This document shows, piece after piece, positions 15,834 to 25,190 of a stretch of 64,000 nt of DNA. Location: NCBI GenBank assembly GCA_002421605.1, contig DISJ01000009.1:187130-251129 (forward strand). The letters are read 5' to 3'. A program made the translations under genes and the position numbers. This DNA comes from Rhodobacteraceae bacterium UBA6213 (GTDB lineage Bacteria > Pseudomonadota > Alphaproteobacteria > Rhodobacterales > Rhodobacteraceae). Within the stretch, counting starts at the first letter, position 1; each line of letters starts with the position of its first letter. Under the pieces are notes generated by a model. The model was not told where the DNA came from and did not search any database. It was given only the letters and a program-made list of their open reading frames with translations.

Positions 15834-18763
15834 AACTGGAAGCGCATCTTTTCGGCCTGCCTCCGGGTGCCGATTTTGCCAAAGGTTTCGTCGCGGGCCT
15901 GAATGAAAGGATGGCGGGCAAACCGCCCGAGGCAATGGCAACGGCGTTGGTTCTGCTACCCTCGGCGCGGATGCTGCGCGGGGTTCGCGCGGCCTTTGGC
16001 GAACGCGACGCGGGCTTTTTGCCTCGACTGCGGTTGATAACCGATCTGGGAATCGACCCTGTGCCGGGGCTTTCAGCGGCGGTACCACCGCTGCGCCGCA
16101 GGTTGGAGCTCGCGCAGCTTGTGGCCCGGATGGCCGAGCGCGCACCAGATTTTGCTGCGGGTGCCGGGATCTTTTCGCTGGCGGGGTCACTGGCCGATCT
16201 TTTGGCGGAAATGCAGATGGAGGGGGTTTCTTTCGACGTGCTGGAAACGCTCGACGTGGCCGACCACGCGGCGCATTGGCAGCGCAGCCTAGCCTTTCTG
16301 CGCATCGTCGGGCGGTATTTCGAGCCCGACGCCCCACCCGACCCCGAGGCACGGCTGCGCAGGGTCGTTGAAGCCACCGTCGCGCGCTGGGCCGAACAGC
16401 CGCCCCAGCATCCAGTGATTGTGGCGGGTTCGACCGGCTCGCGAGGGGCTACCTCGTTGCTGATGCGCGCGGTCGCGCGGCTGCCGCAAGGCGCCGTGGT
16501 GCTGCCCGGTTTCGATTTTGAAATGCCGCAATCAGGCTGGGATAGTCTCGATTCTGGACCCGTTCCGGCCGAGGATCACCCGCAATATCGCTTTGCCACG
16601 ATGATCCGCGCGCTTGATGCATCCTTCACGCCGCCCGCATGGCATGGGGCAGAACCGCCCTGCCCGGCGCGCAACGCGCTGGTGTCACTTGCACTGCGGC
16701 CCGCGCCGGTGACCGATAGCTGGATGCGCGACGGTGCGACCCTGCGCGATCTGGGCACCGCAACCAGCGATATCACGTTGATCGAGGCCCCGGACCCGCG
16801 CAGCGAGGCCACGGCGTTGGCGCTGCTGCTGCGCGAGGCGGCCGAAAACGGGGTGCGGGCGGCGCTGGTCAGCCCTGATCGCGCGCTGACGCGGCGCGTG
16901 GCGGCGGCGCTTGATCGGTGGGGCATGACGGTGGACGATAGCGCCGGGCAACCGCTGGCGCTGTCCCCGCCGGGGCGGTTCTTGCGCCATGTCGCCGCGT
17001 TGCAGGGGCGCAAACTATCGCTGGAAGCGATGTTTGTACTGCTCAAGCACCCGCTCTGCGCCACTGGTGCGGGGGCGCGGGGCGACCATCTGCGCTTTAC
17101 CCGCGATCTGGAGTTGCATTTGCGCCGCCACGGCCCGGCCTTTCCCGATGCCATCGCACTGGCAAAATGGGCTGATGCGCGCCCCGAGCCTGAAAGACGC
17201 GCTTGGGCAGCTTGGGTGACCGGGGCATTCGCGGATGTGGAAGAAGCGCCGGAATTGCAGCTTTTGGCCTGTATAGAGGCTCATTTGGCGCGTGCCGAGG
17301 TTTTGGCGGCGGGGCCCGCTGGCACGGCCGCCGCCAGCGAACTTTGGCAGCAAGAGGCTGGGCGCGACCTCGTGCAGCGGGTCGCCTTGGCCAAGCGTGA
17401 GGCGGTGCATGGCGGCAGTTTCAACCCGGCGCAGTATTCCGACTTTTTCGCGCAGCTGATCGCGCCGGGGGCCGCACGCCCGCCCGAACCCACACACCCC
17501 AGCATTGCGATTTTGGGCGGGTTCGAGGCACGAACGCTTGACGCTGATCTGGTTTTGCTTGCCGGGTTGAACGAGGCGAGTTGGCCGCAAGCCGTCGCAC
17601 CCGATCCGTGGCTAAGCCGCCGGATGCGGCTGGAAGCGGGTCTGTTGTTGCCTGAAAGGCAAATCGGTCTGGCGGCGCATGACTTTCAGCAAGCGATCGC
17701 GGCACGCCGCGTCGTGCTTAGTCGGGCGGCGCGCACGGCCGATGCCGAAACCGTGCCCTCGCGTTGGCTTAACCGGCTGACAAACCTGCTTGGCGGGCTT
17801 GTCGATGGCGGCGGGCCAGCGGCGCTTGGCGAAATGCGTGCGCGCGGGCAGGTCTGGTTGCGCCGGGCCGCGCTGCTGGATGCACCGCGCATGGTCGTTG
17901 CTTCGGCACCGCGGCCAGCGCCCTGCCCGCCCGCCGACGCGCGCCCGCGTGAACTATCGGTCACAGCGATCAGCACGCTGATTCGTGACCCCTACGCGAT
18001 CTATGCGCGGCACATCTTGCGGCTATACCCGCTTGACCCGCTGCGCCCGACGCCGGACCCGCGCGCGCGTGGCGAGGTGCTGCACATGGCCGTCGAGGCC
18101 TTTGTGCGCACGCGACCAGAGGGCGAATCCGCCGAAGCGGCGCGCAAGCGGCTGCTGGAAACGGCCGCAGAGGTGCTGGCGCAAGAGGTCGCCTGGCCCT
18201 CGGCGCAGCGGTTCTGGCTGGCGCGGATCGCAAAGATCGGCAGCAGCTTTGCCGCCTCGGATGTTGCCCGCGCGGCCGAAGGCACACCGATGGTGATTGA
18301 AAAAAAAGGCTCTATTAGGCTTGATACGCCAGATTTTGTGCTGACCGCGCGCCCCGACAGGATTGATCTCTTGCACGATGGGCGGGTGCGCATTTTCGAT
18401 TACAAAACGGGCGAGCTTCCGACCAAGGCAGTGATGGAGCATTTCGACAAGCAGCTTCTGCTAGAGGCCGCGATGGCGGAACGCGGCGCGTTCGAGCCGC
18501 TTGGGCAACGCGATGTTGCGGGCTACAGCTACATCCGCCTCGGCGGTGACGGCGAGGCCCGCGATATGAACCATGACGCGGCACTGGTCGATGAAACATG
18601 GGCGGGGTTGCAGCGGTTGCTTGCCGCCTATCTTAGCGAAGATACCGGCTTCGTTTCGCGCCGCGCGCCGCAAAAGATGGACCAGGTAGGCGATTACGAC
18701 CACCTCGCGCGGTTCGGGGAATGGGAAATGACCGATCCGCCGAAGCAGGAGCGCGTAGGATGA
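15830..18763 (+). CDS. addB: Double-strand break repair protein AddB
   Basis: AddB is the inactivated-helicase/nuclease partner of AddA in the RecBCD-equivalent complex that resects double-strand ends for RecA. The 977-residue protein matches the alphaproteobacterial AddB length. The C-terminal RecB-family nuclease is visible in TARPDRIDLLHDGR, IFDYKTGELP (catalytic Asp and Lys) and the following KQLLLEAAM. No intact Walker A is seen at the N-terminus. The start at 15830 is fixed by the ATGA overlap with tsaE; the end overlaps addA in the same way. Confidence 0.94.
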   Translation: MKLEAHLFGLPPGADFAKGFVAGLNERMAGKPPEAMATALVLLPSARMLRGVRAAFGERDAGFLPRLRLITDLGIDPVPGLSAAVPPLRRRLELAQLVARMAERAPDFAAGAGIFSLAGSLADLLAEMQMEGVSFDVLETLDVADHAAHWQRSLAFLRIVGRYFEPDAPPDPEARLRRVVEATVARWAEQPPQHPVIVAGSTGSRGATSLLMRAVARLPQGAVVLPGFDFEMPQSGWDSLDSGPVPAEDHPQYRFATMIRALDASFTPPAWHGAEPPCPARNALVSLALRPAPVTDSWMRDGATLRDLGTATSDITLIEAPDPRSEATALALLLREAAENGVRAALVSPDRALTRRVAAALDRWGMTVDDSAGQPLALSPPGRFLRHVAALQGRKLSLEAMFVLLKHPLCATGAGARGDHLRFTRDLELHLRRHGPAFPDAIALAKWADARPEPERRAWAAWVTGAFADVEEAPELQLLACIEAHLARAEVLAAGPAGTAAASELWQQEAGRDLVQRVALAKREAVHGGSFNPAQYSDFFAQLIAPGAARPPEPTHPSIAILGGFEARTLDADLVLLAGLNEASWPQAVAPDPWLSRRMRLEAGLLLPERQIGLAAHDFQQAIAARRVVLSRAARTADAETVPSRWLNRLTNLLGGLVDGGGPAALGEMRARGQVWLRRAALLDAPRMVVASAPRPAPCPPADARPRELSVTAISTLIRDPYAIYARHILRLYPLDPLRPTPDPRARGEVLHMAVEAFVRTRPEGESAEAARKRLLETAAEVLAQEVAWPSAQRFWLARIAKIGSSFAASDVARAAEGTPMVIEKKGSIRLDTPDFVLTARPDRIDLLHDGRVRIFDYKTGELPTKAVMEHFDKQLLLEAAMAERGAFEPLGQRDVAGYSYIRLGGDGEARDMNHDAALVDETWAGLQRLLAAYLSEDTGFVSRRAPQKMDQVGDYDHLARFGEWEMTDPPKQERVG

Positions 18764-21700
18764 AGCGGCTTAGCGACGCCAGCGCAAAGCAGGTGCAGGC
18801 GGCAACGCCCGAGCAATCGACATGGCTGGGCGCAAACGCCGGATCGGGCAAAACACGGGTCTTGACCGACCGCGTGGCGCGGCTGCTTTTGGCTGGAACA
18901 GAGCCGCAAAAGGTGCTGTGCCTGACCTACACCAAGGCCGCCGCCAGCGAGATGCAAAACCGCTTGCTGAAGCGGCTTGGCGAATGGGCGATGCTGCCCG
19001 ATGCCGCCTTGCGCGATGCGCTGCAGGCATTGGGCGACGAGGGGCCGATCGACGCCGACGCATTGGGGCGCGCGCGCCGGCTATTTGCCAAAGCGATCGA
19101 AACCCCCGGCGGGTTGAAGATTCAGACAATCCACGCCTTTTGCGCCGGGCTCTTGCGCCGGTTCCCGCTTGAGGCCGGGGTGCCGCATGATTTTCGCGAA
19201 ATGGATGATCGCGCGGGCATGTTGCTGCGCGCCGAGGTTGTCGAAGAACTGGCGGCAGGCGAAGATGTAGGTGCGGTTGACGCGCTTGCGGCGTATTTTT
19301 CGGGCGAAGATCTGAAGCCGTTTTTGAGCGAATTGGGCAGCAATAGTGCCGCTTTTGATAGGCCCATGACCCGCGACACGCTGCTTGCAATGTTCGGGCT
19401 GCCCGCCGGGTTTGATACCGCCACGCTCTTGGGCGAGGTGTTTGAGGGGGGCGAGGCAAGGCTGTTGACGGCCTTGGTGCCAATCTTGTTGGCCAAGGGC
19501 GGCAATGACGGCAAGGCGGGCGAAAAACTCACGCGGCTTGACCTTGGCGCGCCCGATCTTGCCGCCTGCGAGGTGTTGGAGAGCGTCTTTCTTTATGGCA
19601 AAGGGGCGAAGAAAAATACGCCGTTTTCTGCCAAGATCGGGTCTTTTCCTACCAAAGACACGAAGGATGGCCCTGCCGCGGCGCTGATGCCAGAACTTGA
19701 TGCGCTGATGGAGCGTATCGAGGCGGCGCGGCCCCGGCGGTTGGCGCTGGCCGCCGTAGCGCGCGCGTCGGCGTTGCACCGGTTCGCCGCCGCGTGGCTT
19801 CCGCGCTACCACGCAAAAAAGGCGGCGCGCGGCTGGCTCGACTTTGACGATTTGATTCAGCGCGCGGCGATGTTGCTTTCTGATCCGTCAGTGGCGCAGT
19901 GGGTGCTGTTCCGGCTTGATGGCGGCATAGACCATATTCTGGTGGATGAGGCGCAAGATACCAGCCCCGGCCAATGGCAGGTGATCGGCGCGCTTGCCGC
20001 CGAGTTTACCGCAGGCGAGGGCGCGCGCGAAAGTGCGCGGACCCTGTTTGTGGTGGGCGATGCCAAGCAGTCGATCTATTCGTTCCAAGGTGCCGATCTG
20101 GCAGAGTTCGAGACGATGCGCGCGCGGTTTGCCGCCGATTTCGATGCTGTCGCACGGCCGATGCAGGCGCTGGAGCTGGCGCATTCGTTCCGCTCTTCCC
20201 CTGCGATCCTGCGGCTGGTGGACCTGACATTTGATGAGCGCGTGGCGCGTGGGCTGGGAGGTGCTGCAAAGCACATCGCTTTTTACGGCGATATGCCGGG
20301 GCGGGTCGATCTTTGGCCGCCGGTACCTAAACCGGATAAGGAAGAACCGGGGGATTGGCGCGACCCGCTTGATCTGCGCGGCGCGCAAAACGAAGCAGTG
20401 GTTCTGGCCCGCCATATCGCCGCCGAAATCCGCCGGCTGATTGACAGCGGCGCGCAGATTCCCGATGCGGATAGCCCTGGGGGGGCGCGCCGCCTTGGCG
20501 AAGGCGATTTTTTAGTGCTGGTACAGCGGCGGTCGGCGCTTTTTGCCGAAACCATCCGCGCCTGCAAGGCCGCCGGGCTTGCCGTTGCCGGGGCAGACAG
20601 GCTGAAGCTGGGCGCAGAGTTGGCAGTGCGCGATATCACCGCGCTGCTGACCTTTCTGGCGACCCCGGAAGATGACCTTTCGCTTGCCGCCACGCTGAAA
20701 TCGCCGCTGTTTGGCTGGGATGAGGCGGCACTCTACGCGCTTGCGCAGCCACGCAAAGGCTATTTGTGGGAAGCGCTGCGCGGGCAAGAGCAGCACGGCG
20801 AAACGCTCGCCGTTTTGCATGATCTGCGCGATGCGGCCGACTTTTTGCGCCCCTATGAGCTGATCGAACGGTTGCTTGCGCGCCACGGTGGGCGGCAACG
20901 TCTGCTAGCGCGGCTGGGCCCCGAGGCAGAGGACGGCATTGACGAGCTGCTTTCGCAGGCGCTGGCCTTTGAAGCAAGCGAAGTGCCCAGCCTTACGGGG
21001 TTTCTGGGATGGCTTGGGGCCGATGACGTAGATGTGAAGCGCGCGCCCAGTGCGGCGGGGCGGGCGATCCGCGTGATGACGGTGCATGGCGCCAAGGGGT
21101 TGGAATCGCCGGTTGTGATCTTGCCCGACACGGCCAAGCGCAAAGACCCAGAGCCCGGGCAGATACTCAAACTACCGCTAGGCCCCGCCTGGAAAACCAA
21201 GGCCGATGAAAGCCCGCCCGAAATTGTTGCGGCGCGGGCTGGCGAGGTTGAAAAGCGGCTCGATGAGCGCCTAAGGCTGCTTTATGTGGCGATGACGCGC
21301 GCCGAAAAATGGCTGATCGTCTGCGCGGCGGGCGAGGTGGGAACGGGTGCTGACAGTTGGCATTCGATGGTTGGCGATGCGATGAAAAAGGCCGGTGCAG
21401 AGACTGTTTTGCTTGCGCCAAACGTATCAGCACCCTTCGCGCAGATCGAGCGTCTTGCCTATGGAGACTGGCCCGGCGATGTTGGCGGCGTAGCCAAAGC
21501 CGCGCTTGCGCCAGAACCGATGCCCGCTTGGGCAGGCACCATCGCCGCGCGTCAAGCCCTGCACCCCGGCCCGCTTTCCCCTTCGGACCTCGGTGGCGCA
21601 AAGGCGCTGGCGGGCGAGGCGGGTAGTGAGGAAGAGGCCGCAAAGCGGCGCGGCAGCGCGTTGCACCATTTGCTGCAACACCTGCCAGACTGGCCCGAGG

Positions 21701-22167
21701 CGGATTGGCCGGAGGTTGGCGCAGAATTGTTAGCTGCATATGAGGATTTGGCCATAATAGAGCCGCTTTTGGATACCGCCACGCGGGTTTTGCATAGCCC
21801 CGCGATGGCACCGTATCTTGGGGCAGGCTCACTTGCCGAGGTAGAATTTTCGGCCTGCCTTGCCGAGCTTGGCGGCGCGCAGGTGCAGGGCAGCATTGAT
21901 CGGCTGCTGGTTGAGCCTGATCGGCTGCGCTTGGTAGACTTCAAATCGAACGCGACTGTCCCGGCAAAGCCCGATGCGGTGCCTGAGGGGATTTTGCGGC
22001 AGTTGGGCGCTTATGTAGCTGCGTTGCAGAAAATCTATCCCAACAAGGTAGTCGAATCCGCTATACTTTGGACCACAACGGGGCAACTGATGCCGATGCC
22101 TGCCGGTTTGCTTGCCGACGCACTTCGTCGGGCGCCACACCTTGACGTTGCACATCGGCAAACCTAG
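18760..22167 (+). CDS. addA: Double-strand break repair helicase AddA
   Basis: A UvrD/PcrA-type superfamily 1 helicase with a C-terminal RecB nuclease, 1135 residues. Walker A is ANAGSGKT at 25-32; motif Ia CLTYTKAAASEM, motif II ILVDEAQDTSPGQWQ, motif III GDAKQSIYSFQGAD, motif V MTVHGAKGLESPVVILP and motif VI LRLLYVAMTRAE are all present. The nuclease motif reads GSIDRLLVEPDRLRLVDFKS. With AddB it processes double-strand breaks. The ATG at 18760 overlaps the addB stop. A separate thioredoxin gene follows after 33 bp. Confidence 0.97.
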   Translation: MKRLSDASAKQVQAATPEQSTWLGANAGSGKTRVLTDRVARLLLAGTEPQKVLCLTYTKAAASEMQNRLLKRLGEWAMLPDAALRDALQALGDEGPIDADALGRARRLFAKAIETPGGLKIQTIHAFCAGLLRRFPLEAGVPHDFREMDDRAGMLLRAEVVEELAAGEDVGAVDALAAYFSGEDLKPFLSELGSNSAAFDRPMTRDTLLAMFGLPAGFDTATLLGEVFEGGEARLLTALVPILLAKGGNDGKAGEKLTRLDLGAPDLAACEVLESVFLYGKGAKKNTPFSAKIGSFPTKDTKDGPAAALMPELDALMERIEAARPRRLALAAVARASALHRFAAAWLPRYHAKKAARGWLDFDDLIQRAAMLLSDPSVAQWVLFRLDGGIDHILVDEAQDTSPGQWQVIGALAAEFTAGEGARESARTLFVVGDAKQSIYSFQGADLAEFETMRARFAADFDAVARPMQALELAHSFRSSPAILRLVDLTFDERVARGLGGAAKHIAFYGDMPGRVDLWPPVPKPDKEEPGDWRDPLDLRGAQNEAVVLARHIAAEIRRLIDSGAQIPDADSPGGARRLGEGDFLVLVQRRSALFAETIRACKAAGLAVAGADRLKLGAELAVRDITALLTFLATPEDDLSLAATLKSPLFGWDEAALYALAQPRKGYLWEALRGQEQHGETLAVLHDLRDAADFLRPYELIERLLARHGGRQRLLARLGPEAEDGIDELLSQALAFEASEVPSLTGFLGWLGADDVDVKRAPSAAGRAIRVMTVHGAKGLESPVVILPDTAKRKDPEPGQILKLPLGPAWKTKADESPPEIVAARAGEVEKRLDERLRLLYVAMTRAEKWLIVCAAGEVGTGADSWHSMVGDAMKKAGAETVLLAPNVSAPFAQIERLAYGDWPGDVGGVAKAALAPEPMPAWAGTIAARQALHPGPLSPSDLGGAKALAGEAGSEEEAAKRRGSALHHLLQHLPDWPEADWPEVGAELLAAYEDLAIIEPLLDTATRVLHSPAMAPYLGAGSLAEVEFSACLAELGGAQVQGSIDRLLVEPDRLRLVDFKSNATVPAKPDAVPEGILRQLGAYVAALQKIYPNKVVESAILWTTTGQLMPMPAGLLADALRRAPHLDVAHRQT

Positions 22168-22200
22168 TTTCGCTGTGAGCATCCATTCAGGAGTCTAGAT

Positions 22201-22521
22201 ATGTCCACCACCCACGTCACCGACGCCACCTTCGATGCCGAAGTGCGCAAGTCCGATATTCCCGTGATCGTCGATTTTTGGGCAGAATGGTGCGGACCCT
22301 GCCGGATGATCGGCCCGTCGCTGGAGGAACTTGCAGTCGAATTTGCCGGCAAGGTGAAGATCGTAAAAGTCAACGTTGACGAAAACCCCGACAGCCCCGC
22401 TACACTGGGCGTGCGCGGTATCCCGACGCTGTTCATGTTCAAGAACGGTCAGGTCCATTCCAACAAGGTTGGCGCGGCACCGAAAGCTGCACTGAAAACC
22501 TGGATCGAATCGGCGCTCTGA
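22201..22521 (+). CDS. trxA: Thioredoxin
   Basis: A 106-residue classical thioredoxin. The active site is WCGPC with Cys31 and Cys34; the buried Asp (VDFWAEW) and the cis-proline segment GIPTLFMFKNG are in place. It reduces cytoplasmic protein disulfides. It is in line with addA (33-bp gap) and ends 20 bp before a strong terminator. Confidence 0.97.
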   Translation: MSTTHVTDATFDAEVRKSDIPVIVDFWAEWCGPCRMIGPSLEELAVEFAGKVKIVKVNVDENPDSPATLGVRGIPTLFMFKNGQVHSNKVGAAPKAALKTWIESAL

Positions 22522-22542
22522 TCGGCGCGAAGTTTGTGTTGG

Positions 22543-22564
22543 GGGCGCCTTCGGGCGCCCTTTT
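22543..22564 (+). terminator. Rho-independent terminator of trxA
   Basis: Stem GGGCGCC (22543-22549), tetraloop TTCG, stem GGCGCCC (22554-22560), then TTTT. The UUCG-capped GC stem with T-run is a textbook intrinsic terminator. It abuts the stop of the convergent minus-strand gene at 22564. Confidence 0.88.
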
Positions 22565-23481
22565 CATATCTGCCAGCCAGCGCGCTCGAGTGCGGCAAGT
22601 ATCTGCTCTTCGGCTTGCGGGCTACCCGCCGCAATCGCGTTGTCGGCCAGAAACCACTTGAGATAGCGGTCATAGTCTGGTGCCGCGTCTTGCGCGGCGC
22701 GAAACGCTGCGGCAACACCAATATGCGGCACCGAGGCGGCGATGTGGTGAAAATCGGATCGCGCAAAAAGCACAGCGGGTTTTCGGAAAAAGTAGCCGTT
22801 GAAGGCCACCGCCGAGTTCTGCGTGACCACCAGATCACAATTCGCAAGCGCCTCGATCGTGCCACCGGTCGCCAGCCGCAGCCGTGGGTAGCGCGCGGCA
22901 AGGGCGTCAAGCGCCTGCGTCTCTTCCGGGGTATAGACCTCTTTGGGGTGGAGCGTGGCCAGTACCGGGCGGTCTGGCATTTCGTCGAGCACGGTTTCGA
23001 GCATTTCAAGCGGGCTCATCGATTGAAAGCTGCGATGATCCAGCAGCATACCCTGCAGGGGCACGAACACGAATCCTTTACGCCGGGGCGCATTGGCGGC
23101 GTTTTTAAATAGCCTACGCCGCCAACGCTCGGTAAAGCCGCGCGCTTCTTCGGGATCGATGCTTTCGGGATGAAAATCCGCCAGCGCCACCGGCCATTCC
23201 CACCGCTGAGAGCTATTTTCGATGTGCCAGAATGCGCCGACATAGGTGTGCCGACAAACCAGACCGCGCCCCGGGGGCGGCTCCTCCATCAAGCTCAGAC
23301 CGTAACCCGCAGATGCGGTGGCCAGCAGCCTTTCAGCAAGGCTGTCTGGGCGGTGTCGCACCGACCAGCCGCGGCTTTGCACCGCCGCAGTTACGCGGTT
23401 GAAAAAGTTGTGCTGGCCCTCTCGAGCCTGATCGAGGATGCCTTCGGGCAGATAGAGGGTCAGAACGGGTGCGTTGGCCAT
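22564..23481 (-). CDS. Capsule-synthesis-like (GT-B fold) protein, function unknown
   Basis: About 305 residues. The segment NCDLVVTQNSAVAFNGYFFRKPAVLF near residue 230 resembles the conserved nucleotide-sugar/CMP-Kdo binding segment of capsule polysaccharide synthesis proteins (T/Q-N-S-x6-G-x-x-KP-x-x-xF), and FVPLQGMLLDHRSF plus LATLHPKEVYTPEE fits the same fold. No donor or acceptor can be named. The start is uncertain: ATG at 23481 gives MANAPVLTLYLPEG; an ATG at 23550 would add 23 residues and approach hslV to 25 bp. Longer versions of this frame run antisense through hslV and are spurious. Divergent from hslV. Confidence 0.65.
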   Translation of the reverse strand: MANAPVLTLYLPEGILDQAREGQHNFFNRVTAAVQSRGWSVRHRPDSLAERLLATASAGYGLSLMEEPPPGRGLVCRHTYVGAFWHIENSSQRWEWPVALADFHPESIDPEEARGFTERWRRRLFKNAANAPRRKGFVFVPLQGMLLDHRSFQSMSPLEMLETVLDEMPDRPVLATLHPKEVYTPEETQALDALAARYPRLRLATGGTIEALANCDLVVTQNSAVAFNGYFFRKPAVLFARSDFHHIAASVPHIGVAAAFRAAQDAAPDYDRYLKWFLADNAIAAGSPQAEEQILAALERAGWQI

Positions 23482-23575
23482 GCGCAAAACTAGCGCTGAA
23501 GCGGCGTCCGCGGCAAGCCACGCCTTGCGGGTGGCGGCGCGGATAAGCATATCTGACCGAAATGGGGGAAGTTTT

Positions 23576-24133
23576 ATGGCGGATGACAAATTTCCGGGCT
23601 GGCACGGCACGACAATTCTGGCGGTGCGGCGTGGCGGGCGCGTGGTAGTGGCGGGCGACGGGCAAGTGAGCCTTGGCAACACCGTCATCAAAGGCGCCGC
23701 GCGCAAGGTGCGTCGCCTGTCGCCCGGTGGGCATGATGTTGTTTGTGGTTTTGCAGGCTCTACTGCCGATGCTTTTACCCTGCTTGAGCGGCTCGAGAAA
23801 AAGCTTGAGGCAGCCCCGGGGCAATTGGCGCGGGCCTGTGTGGACCTCGCCAAAGACTGGCGGATGGACAAGTATCTGCGCAACCTTGAAGCGATGCTGA
23901 TTGTGACCGATGGCACGCTGATGTTCGTGCTGACCGGCGCGGGCGATGTGCTGGAACCCGAACATGACGTGGCCGCGATCGGCTCTGGCGGGAACTTTGC
24001 GCTCGCCGCGGCGCGAGGCTTGTTGGAAACCGATCTCGACGCCGAGGCGGTGGCGCGCAAGGCGATGGCGATTGCCGCCGATATTTGCGTGTTCACCAAC
24101 GGCAACCTGACGGTGGAGAGCATCGGTGGGTGA
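23576..24133 (+). CDS. hslV: ATP-dependent protease proteolytic subunit HslV (ClpQ)
   Basis: HslV is the threonine protease core that forms a double hexameric ring with the HslU unfoldase. The 185-residue protein has the N-terminal HGTTILAVR, where Thr12 becomes the catalytic nucleophile after removal of an 11-residue propeptide; GDGQVSLGNTVIKGAARKVRRL and GFAGSTADAFTLLERLE follow, and the C-terminus has AAIGSGGNFALAAARGL and ICVFTNGN. The ATG at 23576 is preceded by GGGGGAAG. It overlaps the next gene by 8 nt. Confidence 0.97.
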   Translation: MADDKFPGWHGTTILAVRRGGRVVVAGDGQVSLGNTVIKGAARKVRRLSPGGHDVVCGFAGSTADAFTLLERLEKKLEAAPGQLARACVDLAKDWRMDKYLRNLEAMLIVTDGTLMFVLTGAGDVLEPEHDVAAIGSGGNFALAAARGLLETDLDAEAVARKAMAIAADICVFTNGNLTVESIGG

Positions 24134-25187
24134 AATCACGCGGGACGATTTGCGCGCCGCTGTGGCCGCTGGACACCTGAGCGAGGCGCAGGCCAGCCGC
24201 CTGATCGTTCTGGCCGATGCGCGCGCCGGGCAACGTGGCGCGATGGGCGCCGAGGACGAGCCGTTCGAGCTTTTCAAAGGTTTTGCCGAAATCTTTGTCT
24301 CGGTCGGCTTGGGGATATTGATCGCGGGCATCGTCGGCGTTTCGGCGCTGCTGGGTGACCCCGGCATGATCATGGTGCTCTGGGCCGCGCTTTGCTGGGT
24401 TTTTGCGCTTTATTTCACGCGGCGGCGGCGCATGGTGCTGCCATCAATCGTGCTGGTCATGGGCTTTGCCACAGCACTTGCCGGGGTTGGCGTCGCGATT
24501 GTTGGCAAGGGCCTTGATCTGGAAAGCAGCTTTACCGGATCGGCGCTTGCCGTCTTGGCCATCGTCGGCGTTGGGCTAATGGCGTGGTATCGCGTATTCA
24601 AGTTGCCGTTCACGATGTTTCTGGTTGGGTTGGTCGGGCTGGCCGCGGTGCTGGTGCTGACGCAATCGATCAACCCCAGCGCCAGATGGGATGACTTTGC
24701 TGACGCCTTCGATCTGCGCAGCGGTTCCGGGCTAGCGATGGGCACACTTGTCTTTGGGGTGCTGGCCTTTGTCGCTGGCCTGTTTTTTGACATGCGCGAC
24801 CCAAATCGACTGGGGCGCAATGCGGCAAGCGGCTTCTGGTTGCATCTGCTGGCAGCCCCCGCGCTGGTCAATACCGTGGCGTTGACGTTTTACAACATGG
24901 GGCCGGGTTCGGGTTACTGGTTGCTGGCCTTGGCGCTGGCGGGCATTACCGCGCTGGCGCTGATTATCGACCGGCGCAGCTTTCTGACAGCAGGCATCGG
25001 GTATCTGGCCTTTCTGGTCAGCCTTGTTGCGCGCCAAGGTGGCGATCTGAGCTGGCCTTGGGTGCTGGTTGTGTTGGGTCTGTTCCTGACAGCGCTTGGC
25101 GCCTTTTGGATCGACTTGCGCGCATATCTGATGCGCGTGCTTCCCGAATTTCCCGGCAAGCGCCGCTTGCCCCCCTATGCGGAGTGA
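24126..25187 (+). CDS. Polytopic membrane protein between hslV and hslU
   Basis: A 353-residue integral membrane protein with roughly nine hydrophobic helices after a cytoplasmic N-terminus (about 50 residues, ITRDDLRAAVAAGHLSEAQAS). The layout resembles DUF2157-type proteins, but I am not certain of the family. The start is a GTG at 24126 inside the hslV end (8-nt overlap), and it stops 3 bp before hslU, so it is expressed with the protease. Whether it has anything to do with HslUV is unknown. Confidence 0.7.
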   Translation: MGEITRDDLRAAVAAGHLSEAQASRLIVLADARAGQRGAMGAEDEPFELFKGFAEIFVSVGLGILIAGIVGVSALLGDPGMIMVLWAALCWVFALYFTRRRRMVLPSIVLVMGFATALAGVGVAIVGKGLDLESSFTGSALAVLAIVGVGLMAWYRVFKLPFTMFLVGLVGLAAVLVLTQSINPSARWDDFADAFDLRSGSGLAMGTLVFGVLAFVAGLFFDMRDPNRLGRNAASGFWLHLLAAPALVNTVALTFYNMGPGSGYWLLALALAGITALALIIDRRSFLTAGIGYLAFLVSLVARQGGDLSWPWVLVVLGLFLTALGAFWIDLRAYLMRVLPEFPGKRRLPPYAE

Positions 25188-25190
25188 CTG

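Noticed and set aside
23482..24123. N-terminal extension of the capsule-like frame across hslV
   Set aside because: It would be antisense through nearly all of hslV. The frame is open only because of GC-rich codon bias; similarity begins at or near 23481.
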